This document shows, piece after piece, positions 44,556 through 55,021 of a DNA stretch of 64,000 nucleotides. Location: positions 534,069-598,068 of the forward strand of contig KN832888.1 of the NCBI GenBank assembly GCA_000827325.1. Direction: 5' to 3'. The position numbers and the translations under genes are program-made. A model generated the notes under the pieces. It was not told the origin of the DNA and did not search any database. It was given only the letters and a program-made list of their open reading frames with translations. Every line of letters starts with the position of its first letter. The first letter of the stretch is position 1. This stretch comes from Oidiodendron maius Zn (Eukaryota > Ascomycota > Leotiomycetes > Myxotrichaceae).

Positions 44556-46379
44556 CTAACTCCCCTTCTGTCCACCATGGATAGTCTCAAACTCTGCCTT
44601 TACCTCCTGCACAATCTCCTGGAAGTCCTTCTCTGGGTTCGGTGGCAGGCCCAGGACAGGCTCCTTGGCAGCAATACTCTCTTGGCTCTTAGTCCTCGCC
44701 AGTTTAGCGCCGCTTGCCCCAGACCTGTTGTTCAGCTGCTTGACGAGGTAGGCTTTGGCTGGTGAGGCGAAGAAAGCAGTCGCGAGGCCTGTGCCGATTA
44801 TCGCATAGAAGTAGACGCGGGACCAGACAAGAAGGGATGCCGAGAGTGTCAGAGTTACGAAAGGACACACAACGAATGAGAACGTTAGCTGTGTCGTTAG
44901 GTAGGATGCAATGTCGTAGTAGATCTTGTATGAGGTAGGTTGGGAGGTTTTGGGATCCAGGAAGAATGGCCGAATGTAGCGGCGTAAATCTAAGACAGGG
45001 TTAGTAAGGTTGATAGGAGGTGGTGCTGGGTTGGCGAACTCTTTGCAACTGTCTGAACGAAGCTAGCAAGAACAAACGACAGATAGTAGCCTGGGTAGAA
45101 CCCATGCCAGAACGCGCTTGTGATAAAAGTCGCCATGCTTGCTCGAAACCCAGGCTTCTTTCCACGAGGCGTCACCCGAAGGTACACGTAATTCCGAAGC
45201 CAGTTGTTCGTATTGATATTCCAGTTACCCAAGTACGCACGAGTATTCTGGGCCATTTCGACGCCCCATGGGTTCACATTCATGAGCCTGTCCCAGGATA
45301 CCTTGCCCGTCTCGGGATCAACACCTTTAAAGCCAAGGCCAGATAGAATGCAAGCACCTTCTGTCAATGCCCAAACACCGTAGTATTTGGTACGAGTGGT
45401 AAATCCAAGCATGTGGAGGATGAAAATTCGGCGGAGGAAGCCGTATTTCATATACTCATCACCAGACAAGTATTGTGGATAATAGTTGGCAGATAACTGG
45501 AGGTACACAAACACCCAAAATGCCCCAGTGGCGGCTTTCCAGGCGGCAGGCGTACCACTTCGGGGAATCTTTCGCTGCTTTCTCGTCTTTGGTTTCCTCG
45601 AAGGATCAACTCCAGCCGGTACCTCGAACAGCGTGGTCTCGATCCATCGCCTGTAGTCAACGTAGTCAAATGTCGGTCCGGCAAAGAGAGATGGGAAGAA
45701 CAAAACATAACCGGCAAAGTCAACGATCCCTGGGAGTTGTTTGATAGCCCTCTCCCGTTGAAAATCAGACAGATCCTTATCCGGTAGCCTGCCGTCTGCC
45801 ACATTCCAGCAAAAGGTCGTGAGCTTCATCACCAGCACCATCTGGGCGCCTGTGACATCGATCACTCCTGGGTCGTTTAAGAATTGTCGGGTGAGTTGGT
45901 TTATTGAGAGAAAGCCCATCTGAAATACGAAACTGATCCATGGCATAAACGGGCCTTGGATATATGCTGCAATGCAGTACGCCGCCACCGAACTTATTGC
46001 GAGTGATCTAGCGCCGGACCATAAGTCGAAGAGGCCAACTAAGTAGAATAATGACACCCTGGAAGCTGTTAGTAGAAGTTATGGCAGCGGCACTTTATAG
46101 ACACGAACCCAATAATAAGGAGATTCTTGAGTTCCGGCCGTCGATCTGGGACGCGTTTGAGGAGGCCAGCAAGTGGGTAGGAGAGGATAAAGGAGAATAT
46201 AAGCTTCACTATAGGATGGTTAGACTGGTATCGCCTCTAATATAGGGAATGAGTACATACGCTCATCTGGTGAAGCTCCCAGAATGCCAGCTACATATTC
46301 GAACGCTATATTGACGTCAGATGCGGCCGCGTTATATACGACTCAGAAGAGACTTACGGGCGTTGATGTAGGGTAACAT
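44556..46379 (-). CDS. ale1: MBOAT lysophospholipid acyltransferase (Ale1/Slc4 type)
   Basis: Five exons: 46379-46358, 46305-46261, 46208-46109, 46058-45040 and 44989-44556, giving 539 aa. The MBOAT core is clear: FAGPTFDYVDYRRW, NINTNNWLRNYVYLR with the conserved Asn, and SAFWHGFYPGYYLSF with the active-site His. The first exon is 22 nt and the second 45 nt; together they give MLPYINAPFEYVAGILGASP, the typical Ale1 N-terminus. The enzyme acylates lysophospholipids at the sn-2 position in the ER and remodels membranes. The C-terminal ~100 residues (after RPFFLDP) include two more membrane spans and a charged tail. Introns 3 and 4 use GTTCGT and GTTCGC donors, like intron 2 of neighbouring rce1. 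Confidence 0.93.
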
Positions 46380-46764
46380 TGCGTCTGTTCACATTGAACT
46401 GTGGGATGTGAGTTCTTTGCGTATTATCTTGTCTCCATCTGCGAGTGTTGAGTCGAGTTGAGGTGAGCAAAGGGATGTTTTTTTTGGTGCGGCTGTACCC
46501 GCCGTAGTAGGCAGAGTTATCAGCCGATATGTGCAGGTGTTCATTCGTGCCTCGACTAGGGAGATCACCACACCACGTCGCCTTGCAAACTCAAGCTGCT
46601 ACTCTACACCTCCCTGGAGGACAGACCCTTCCATGACTGTCGCTTGCGACTGAAGCGACGAGGACCACGGGCGAAGCTCACGCGCCCTACTGCAAGGGCG
46701 ATGGTCGAATCTGAACACTCGAACAACTTTGCGAGCTCCTGAATCTCCACGCAAGCTCGACAAG
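46380..46764. other. Short divergent promoter ale1 / vps45
   Basis: Only 385 bases separate the two start codons, so the promoter must be bidirectional or overlapping. A T-run sits near 46477-46484. No further gene. Confidence 0.65.
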
Positions 46765-48595
46765 ATGGACGTCGTACAGGCCGTATCGGGATACGTCTCT
46801 AAGATGGTATCCGCAGGGGATAGCACTACAGGGACCCCCTCAGCAAAGATGAAAATCTTGCTGCTGGACAGTGATACTGTGTCGATTGTGTCAACCGCCA
46901 TTACGCAGTCCGCTCTCCTGAACCACGAAGTCTACCTTATTGATCGATTGGACAACCAGAATAGAGAGAAGATGCGACATTTGAGATGCATCTGTTTTGT
47001 GCGGCCTTCAGCAGACTCGATCCAGTTTCTCATCGACGAATTAAGAGAGCCAAAATATGGGGAATACAACATCTACTTCAGCAATGTGGTCAAGAAGTCG
47101 TCTTTGGAGCGGCTGGCGGAGGCGGATGACCACGAGGTTGTAAAGCAGGTACAGGAACATTTCGCAGATTATATTGTAGTCAACCCGGATTTATTCACAC
47201 TGGACCTTGGGTTCCCGAAGCAGCGAATATGGAGCAACAATCCGGATCTATGGAACACAGATGCATTACAGCGCACAACTGAAGGCGTTGTCGGTCTACT
47301 ACTATCTTTAAAGAAGAAGCCATTGATTCGGTACGAGAAGAATAGTTTGCTAGCGAAGAAGCTGGCAACGGAGGTGCGATATCATATCACGCAAGAGGAC
47401 CAGCTCTTCGACTTCAGAAAGGTGGACACACCCCCTATACTTTTGATACTAGACCGAAGAGACGACCCTATTACACCTCTGTTAACGCAATGGACGTACC
47501 AAGCCATGGTCCACGAGCTTCTCGGCATCCGCAATGGTCGTGTAGATTTAAGTGAGGTCCCGGATATCCGGCCTGAGCTAAAAGAGGTGGTTCTGTCACA
47601 GGATCAGGATCCATTCTTCAAGAAGAATATGTTTCTGAATTTTGGTGATCTTGGTGGAAATATCAAAGACTATGTCGAACAGTACCAGTCAAAGACGAAG
47701 AACAGCTCCAACATAGAGTCAATAGCAGACATGAAGCGCTTTATCGAGGAGTATCCCGAGTTTAGGAAATTGTCTGGTAACGTGAGCAAGCATGTTACCC
47801 TTGTGGGGGAATTAAGCAGAAAAGTGGGCACAGAAAACCTCCTCGAAGTTAGTGAGTTGGAACAGAGTCTGGCGTGCAATGATAACCACGCCAACGATTT
47901 GAAGGTAATACCAATGCTTTTCGGGCTCGTGCGTAAACTGACATTAGATGTAGACTGTGCAAAAGCTCATCCAGTCGCCCACTGTAACTCCTGATAGCAA
48001 GCTTCGCCTAGTTGCTCTCTACTCGCTCCGCTACGAGAAGCACCCCTCGAATGCCCTACCCCTGCTGGTGGACCTTCTGGGGGCAGCTGGCAATGTTCCA
48101 CAGCGGCGTATTGACCTTGTTGCAAAGCTTTTGACGTTCCATTCGTCCTTGCAGCAGACGCCATCCGCTGGCGGCATCTCTGATATGTTCGAGTCTGCGG
48201 GTATATTCTCAGGTGCCCGTGATCGATTTAAAGGGCTGAAAGGGGTTGAGAACGTGTACACCCAGCATTCGCCCCGACTCGAACTAACATTGCAGAATTT
48301 AATCAAAGGCAGGCTGCGAGATCAGCAGTACCCATTCGTTGAGGGTGGTGGTTCTACCAAAGACAAGCCACAAGATATCATCCTATTTATGATTGGAGGA
48401 GCTACATTTGAGGAGGCAAAGACTGTTGCACAGATTAATTCTTCCTCTCCTGGTATAAGAATTGTGATGGGCGGAACAACTATACACAACAGCACCACAT
48501 TCCTCGAGGAGATGGAAGATGCGGTGACTTCGTGGCCCGAACCTGCGCCTACAACTGCAGCTGGGAGGTTAAGGAAGGAGACTGGAAGGCGGTGA
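46765..48595 (+). CDS. vps45: Sec1/Munc18-family protein Vps45
   Basis: Two exons, 46765-47904 and 47954-48595, giving 593 aa. The start MDVVQAVSGYVSKMV, then KILLLDSDTVSIVSTAITQS, YNIYFSNVVKKSSLERLAEAD, ILDRRDDPITPLLTQWTYQAMVHELLG and IILFMIGGATFEEA fit Vps45 rather than Sec1, Sly1 or Vps33. Vps45 binds the syntaxin Tlg2/Pep12 and guides SNARE assembly between Golgi and endosome. The single 49-nt intron interrupts the conserved NDNHANDLK-TVQKLIQSPTVTP stretch; the acceptor TAG at 47953 gives the expected DLKTVQKL. The ATG at 46765 is the first in frame. Confidence 0.95.
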
Positions 48596-49237
48596 TCTGC
48601 CTCCTTTATGGCAATGACAAGATATCGGGGTCTGGCGTGTGGAGTCCGAGAAATATATAGAATTACCTCCTAATAAAGGCTTGTTCAAATTGGGACACAC
48701 TCAATTTTCAGCGCTGCAATCTAGTTGGATTGATAATATTAACAGCAATATTCCTTCTGATCGTGCCCTACACTACATGATTACCATTAGTGATAGGACG
48801 CTCCTTTTCGGAAATTGAATTAAAACTTGCAAATATCTGAATATTGTAGAATTGGAAACGTTTTTACACCCACTTAAGTAATTGAGGCTGATAGAAGGGT
48901 TGATGTGAAGCGCTTGCGATGCCATTTGAGCTCTATTTACTTCGAGGCCTTATTCAGCTGGTATCTCGGTTGTGTGGTCTTAAAAATAGCTCGACACGAG
49001 GTAGCTCCAACGTCACTGCAACTGAAAACCTTTCCAGCGAAAGGTGAAATCTACACAGGATACAAAAGAGACATCGAAAGGCAGCAGCAGCTTACTATGC
49101 AGAATATTTTTCTTAATTCTCTTTGGTAATGTTTCCTTGACACCCAGGACCACCTTACCGTGCCGACCTCGTCCTAGACCAGATATCTTCGATAGCTGTC
49201 TTCGTACTCACTAGCCTAATTCTGATAGTCACCCACC
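48596..49237. other. Intergenic region vps45 / tdp1
   Basis: About 640 AT-rich bases holding the vps45 3' UTR and the tdp1 promoter. A 74-codon frame at 48905-49129 has no family features. No RNA gene recognised. Confidence 0.55.
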
Positions 49238-52200
49238 ATGACTGACACAGATAGTGACGAGGATCTCAAAAGAGCTATTGCTCTGTCTTTAGCAGAGCAA
49301 TCACTATCTTCCTCAACGCAAAAGGCAATTGTAGTGGACCTGGTATCATCTGACGAAGATGATGATTTAGATGCGCCTGTCACCACCAAAAGGATCATCT
49401 CAACGAAGATGTTATCCGATAAGAAAGAAAAGAAGATACCTAGTGAGAAATATGTAGCACATACAGAGCATCCTGCAACGACCTGCGGTGGCCGCGTGCC
49501 ATCTCCAGAGGCAAACGGCTCACCGTCAGGATCTTCAACAAAGCTACCATTTCTTGGATTAGACCGCAAAAAAATGGAGGAAGCACGTCTGCTGAGAGCT
49601 CAGCAGAGAAAGGAAATGGCCCAGCATGCCTCGACATTGGAGACCGACGCCAGCAAACGGAAAGCTTCTTCGTCCCCGCCGCATCCTTCTGGACTGAGTA
49701 CGCGTATAGTGAAGCCAAAGCTCTCAGAATTGGCGCCTAGTCCTACCTCAGCGGCAAGCAAAACTCTCCCAATTCACCTCTTCAAGGACCAAGAACGAGC
49801 TCTCCAATACCTAGGCGTACAATTTCCGGATGGCGTCGTCAAGAAGACATGGGTGTATGACTGCCATCGTCAAGATGACATAAAGATCGAAGAGGTCCTG
49901 CAGAAGGATGATCTCGAGCTCGCAGTGCTCAGCTCCTTTCAAATCGACCCGGACTGGGTTGCCTCCAAGTTGCATCCAACAACGAAAGTCGTCTTTGTCC
50001 TGCAGGCTAGGACAGAAATAGAGGTAGGATCGTTGGCTTTCTCTAGCACTGTTTCTACATTTTACGTCCTGCAGACTGGTACGCCGCGCAGCGTGTACGA
50101 GTAAGCAAGACCCCGCGGAAGATCTGCTCTCCTGTGAGGTGGCCAGCAGTGTCGCTGTGCTGTTGGAGAGGGCAGCGACACTGGGATCAGCCTACTCAGT
50201 AAATACTAGTCTGTAACTGAGCGCTTCTCACTGTTCTATGCCAAATCCCGTTGCCAGCTGTGCTTGAATGAAGAGAGGCTTAGTGTTCTAGAGCGCGTTG
50301 TGCAACCGACTTCGGCTCTGACTCGCTTTGGCTGAATTTCAATCTATTTCTCTACGCTAGCTCACTTTATGCGGATGACAATCACTCGTTCATTTTTAAG
50401 TTTTGATTTTTTAACATCTGCTGACCACTGCTAGAAAGAAAATATTAGGTCTGGGGCGCCAGGTAATTACAGATTCTGCTTCCCTGCCATGGAAGGAAAT
50501 GTAAATTGCATGCATTCCAAGCTACAACTGCTCTCTCATCCCACCCACCTACGCGTGGTAGTTCCCAGTGCAAACCTCGTATCATATGACTGGGGTGAGA
50601 CTGGTACGATGGAGAATGTACGAATGCGAATTCTCTAGCCGAAGAGGTGCTGACTGAAGAGGCAGGTCTGCTTTCTCATTGATCTTCCTAGGCTTCCAGA
50701 AGGTGAAATGGAAGGTGGCGGACTCACAGAGTTTGGGAAAGAGCTGTTCCACTTCGCTCAGGCAATGGGCTTGGATGAAAAGCTAATTAACAGCCTGAGA
50801 AGATTTGACTTCTCTCGCACATCACACTTAGCATTCGTTCATTCGATGTTAGTAGCCCCCAGATCATCCGGAGAACCACCGCAATGTAACCCTAACAATT
50901 AACAGTGGCGGTTCTCATTCAGGCCGAGAGATGGAGCGGACAGGGTACTGTGGTCTGGGTAGGGCCGTCCGAAACCTGGCTTTGCATACCGAGGAGACGC
51001 TGGATATTGATGTTGTAGTATGGAATACTCACATGCTTCTAGAAACATGTCATCGATGCTAACATGTGATAAGGCTGCATCGATTGGAAATCTTAACGAA
51101 AGCTTTATCAAGTCACTTTACTTGGCTGCCCAAGGTATGAAGGCCCCCATTTGTACGAAATGCAGCACGTGCTAGATTCATCTTCGCCAACTAGCACTGG
51201 AAGATGGAGTATTTCTTGAAAGTGCTTAGGGGAATGAAGGCTGATGGGATCAATTTCGCAGGTGATAACGGCATGAAAGAATACGGATGGCGGACTAGCC
51301 GGCCGGCCAAGGGCAAGGGGGAGACGCCGGCCGAGCATAAACTTTCGGATATTTTGAAAGATTGCTTCCGCATCTACTTTCCCACGCGGGAGACTGTTGC
51401 AAACAGCAAAGGAGGCCTGAGCGTAAGTCGTTCACTCGGGCTGATTGGCCAGATCAAACAGCTCGATAAACATCCGTCCAATTTAACATGTAATCCGTCC
51501 AACTAACAAGTGTTTCCCAGGGTGCCGGAACAATTTGCTTCCAATCGAAGTGGTATGACCTGGATACCTTCCCGAAGCATCTCATGCGCGAGTGTCAGAG
51601 CCGCAGGAGGGCCGTTTTGATGCATAATAAAATGATCTTCGTGCAACCTCGGGACGTAGGGCGCGAGGGCGGCAAACCCTGGGTGTATGTTGGAAGCGCA
51701 AACTTGTCTGAAAGTGCCTGGTAAGTAGGCTCGTATTGGAATTGAGTTTCGAGCGTAGATGGTGTCGTCCAGCCTTCCGCTTTCCACCTCGTATGGTGGC
51801 ATTCTTACTTCAAGCTCGAGAGCGAAGCGGTAAATGGATCACCCACTTGATTGCCGTCAGCGCACCAATACCAGGCAGGGTGGTAAAGATTTCTTGCATA
51901 TTTCTTTGCAACCAGGGCCTCAATCCGCACCACCTCCCTTGATCGCGGCTCTCTTGCCCCCCCGGCTTGTCCGATGTGGTAGTCGTGACACAGAGCTCAG
52001 ATTCGCTAACACATGTTTCTGCTAGGGGACGTTTGGTCAAGGACAAGAGCACGAAGGAACTCAAGCTCAATTGCCGCAAGTACGCTCATTTGTGTGGGAC
52101 GTATGGAAGTAAAACAACTGACTGTCTTGTAGCTGGGAGTGCGGCGTCATTGTTTCCGGGTTAGCGGCCACGTCGGGGAGGGCTTTCACAAAGCAGAGCG

Positions 52201-52319
52201 GGATCTACCAACAGGCTCTAGCAGGTGTGGAGCTTTTTGGGGAGCATGTGCCTGTACCTATGGTTGTGCCAGGCGAGGAGTACGGAACGCGGAGGCCCTG
52301 GTTTTATAACGAGGCGTGA
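49238..52319 (+). CDS. tdp1: Tyrosyl-DNA phosphodiesterase Tdp1 with N-terminal ubiquitin-interacting motif
   Basis: Nine exons: 49238-50023, 50435-50617, 50666-50847, 50906-51017, 51074-51134, 51262-51422, 51521-51720, 52026-52079 and 52133-52319, giving 641 aa. Tdp1 removes topoisomerase I and other adducts from 3' DNA ends. The first HKN motif is MHSKLQLLSHP with PSANLVSYDWGE after it; the second is LMHNKMIFVQ with VYVGSANLSESAWG. The end VPVPMVVPGEEYG, RRPWFYNEA is typical of fungal Tdp1. The N-terminus DEDLKRAIALSLAE is a ubiquitin-interacting motif, as in other fungal Tdp1 proteins. Introns 1 (411 nt), 5 (127 nt), 6 (98 nt) and 7 (305 nt) are long for this window. The exon 1 region around residues 67-110 is poorly conserved and may hide another small intron. 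Confidence 0.9.
50147..50183. repeat. Perfect 11-bp inverted repeat inside tdp1 intron 1
   Basis: CAGTGTCGCTG and CAGCGACACTG flank a 15-nt loop within the 411-nt intron. The stem is GC-rich and perfect. In RNA it would be a stable hairpin 124 nt after the donor site. No similar copy is seen elsewhere in the window. Confidence 0.6.
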
Positions 52320-54921
52320 ACACTGAGACAAGCGGGGGAAGGATGATCACGGCACAAAGCGAGTGTGATAAGGACCTCGGTGGGGCTGCCACTGTGAAGC
52401 ATGTGGGCCTTATAGACAATCTGAGAGGAAGAGGAATGGTGCTGGCGTGCTGTCGATCTTTGATTGCGACCTTGGGGACTACTATAAAAGGCAAGATAGC
52501 ACGGTACAGAGCAGAGGAAATATTGCAAATGCCCCCGTCATTGGATTGGGTTGAGCCTTGAACCCCACGGGATGCAGGGGTCGCGATGGATCGACCGGCA
52601 GAGCCGGGCGCGGGACTTGAGACCAGACGAGGAGGCCAATTCGCGACTTGAATTGTTGCAGAACCAACTAGGAGGGAGGAATAGGGGTGCTGGAAGTGTT
52701 GACTGGCTGTGCTGCTAGGTGCCTGTGTTCCCTTTGAGAGCTGCTGCTGTACGATAGCTCGTCTTGTGTCTTGGTCCGAGGGTTGTTCTGTACGTAACTG
52801 TACCGCACCTCTGTACCTCCTGCTCCAGGCTCTTTGTACCCTCGACTTGACCACACAAGCTGGACAGGGCGACCAGGGAGATGCATCGCCAAACCAACGC
52901 AGCTTCCCCTTTGGGCCAAAGACACCATTATCCAACCGTGCTCATCCGCATCGAGAAAGGAGATGCACGGGTCGAGAAAGCCCACGAGGAGGATTGAGAG
53001 CTCTGGATTTGAGCTATGATGGGGCAGCTGTCAAGAGAGGCAGAGCTAGCCGATGTCAGCGTGACTTGGGACGATGACGCCCGGCAAGCTATACATAGCT
53101 GTTTCCTTGGCATACGGAGGACCAGAGATGGGTGTGTCTGGCGCGTTGTACGACGCCACGCACTGCCCAGGCCTGGTTCTCTACGTACATTTGCGGTGCT
53201 TCGCATCGCTGTTCTTAGAGACCTCACTCGGCCACTAACGGGGAAACACGGCCACAGGCGGCGGTGCACGCACTCGCGGTAGAGATGGTTCGGGAGTGTT
53301 CCTGGAGGGGCGGGATGGCGACCAGTAGGGGGATCGGGTGGATAATGTCGCCTCGACTACGACCACTCCAGTACGAGCTCCGTGCGCTCGACGACCACAG
53401 GGTGGTTGCGTTCGAGTTCGCGCTGGACGTGATGGTTGCCCTGTGCATGTCCGGATGTATGTCATCGCGCAATGTCTCGCTGCCCTGCTTGTGCGATCTG
53501 CCACAGCGTCAGTTCGTCTCTAGTGGGACAGACGACGCACCCAACCGCCAGGCTATTCTAAGAAACAGCAACGATGGCTGTTGGTGATCTGTGGCGGCGG
53601 CAGTGATAGCTGGGGGGAAGGGAGATGGATGGAGATGACGCTGCCGTTCTGCTTGGTCATCTACAGGAGAAGTTGAGATGCCGTCCAGGAAATGGGTACC
53701 TGAGGTATCCCTCTTCGATTGCTCAATCTCACTCCTCTCTCTGTCCAGCCCGATCTACAGCTCTCCCCTTCATTGACAGGACAACTTCCCTCTCCAGCCA
53801 AGCAACATCCTCCCCTACCGCGATATGCTTAATCGTCCCGCGCCTCCCCTGACTGAAACACCCTGGCGGCCGGCTCGGAGAGCGTCGCGGTCCAGTCCTG
53901 CTGCGCTGCCGTGAGGGCGACTAGGCTGGACGAGGGGAATGGTACGTGGACAGCAAGATAGTGCGTGCCCGTTCCTGGCAGCAGGCACCTGAGCCCCGGT
54001 CCCTCTTATGCCAATTCTGCCTCTGCCCTGTCTTTGGCCTGCCATGTCAAGGTTTGGGTTCTGCGCCTACTGCACGCAACCCCCCCTCTAGTACAAACAC
54101 AGCAACAACGGCCTTCATCCTGCGACTCGACTTTGTGCGTGCCCGAGCCCGAGGACGACCTGCTTGCCCTCCCAGGGACCGTCTACTCAGCACCTAGCAC
54201 CTGGCACCTGGCAGCCGCTCAGAAAAGCAGTCCATCCGAGAATCGCCTGGGGTTCGCACCTGCTCACGCTGCTCTCCTGGCTTCCACAGCCACAGCAAGC
54301 AACAGCAGCCAGCGGCCAGCGGCCTCGAACGTCTGTCAAGAGCTATCTGACCCTACCGGCCTCTTCCGTCGCTGCTCAACTCGACTCTCGAAACACCACA
54401 AGAGCAGTCCCTTCCCTCCCCTGCGTTTGCTGCCGGCCCTCGACCTTCCTTCACTGAGCTGCCCGGGCCTTCTCGTTCGCCCGCTCGCTCTTCTGTCCCT
54501 TTTCTGAGCTGGCGCTCCCTCTCCTTCTTCCCTCTCCACTCTCTGCTCCCCTTCAAGCTTCACGTCCACCTTCCCCTTGGTCTGCCCCCTCCCTGTCAGT
54601 CTTCCTAACTGCCGATTGCACGTACAACTGTATGCTCATCCCGCTCTGCACGGGTGAGGCAATCCCCCACCCCTACGGGCTTCTCACGCCGCCGTCGTCG
54701 CCAGGCACGTCGGCGTGGATGGCACAAGGTATAATCCTGCCTCTCTCTCTTCATCCCGCAGCCTGCGCCCCCCAAACACACGGTCAGACCGGTTCGTCGC
54801 TTGTTTATCCAGGGCATCCGCTAGAAGGCTCGAGGAATCTTCTTTACGGCAGGCCTCCCCCTCTCGAGCCCTCTCAACGCCTCCTCAGACCAGCCACAGG
54901 ACCACTTCTTCCTTCTTTCAG
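52320..54921. other. Long gene-free stretch upstream of the WOPR regulator (promoter and probable long leader)
   Basis: About 2.6 kb, the longest gap in the window, GC-rich and in its last 900 bases strongly pyrimidine-rich on the plus strand. Several frames of 100-225 codons exist on both strands (for example 52258-52935 minus and 53965-54507 plus) but are low-complexity and mutually antisense. Wor1/Ryp1 genes in other fungi have unusually long regulatory regions and leaders, which fits. No individual operator can be assigned. Confidence 0.5.
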
Positions 54922-55021
54922 ATGGCTACCTCTCCACCCCTCACCCCAACATTCTATGGCCATATTGCCTCAACGCACGATGGCCTTCTCCTCTTCGAGG
55001 CCTGCCTCAGTGGCGTCCTGA
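54632..55021 (+). promoter_or_regulatory. Upstream open frame overlapping the start of the WOPR gene
   Basis: An ATG at 54632 opens a 129-codon frame that runs 100 bases past the WOPR start codon in another frame. If the leader is transcribed without splicing, ribosomes starting here would miss the main start. A TTTCAG acceptor-like site directly before the main ATG suggests that a leader intron may remove it. The peptide itself looks non-functional. Confidence 0.35.

Noticed and set aside
52258-52935. 225-codon minus-strand open frame overlapping the end of tdp1
   Set aside because: Low-complexity sequence without family features; it overlaps the well-supported last tdp1 exon and GC-rich leader DNA.
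53965-54507. 180-codon plus-strand open frame before the WOPR gene
   Set aside because: Ser/Leu/Pro-rich translation of a pyrimidine-rich leader; overlapped by other equally open frames.
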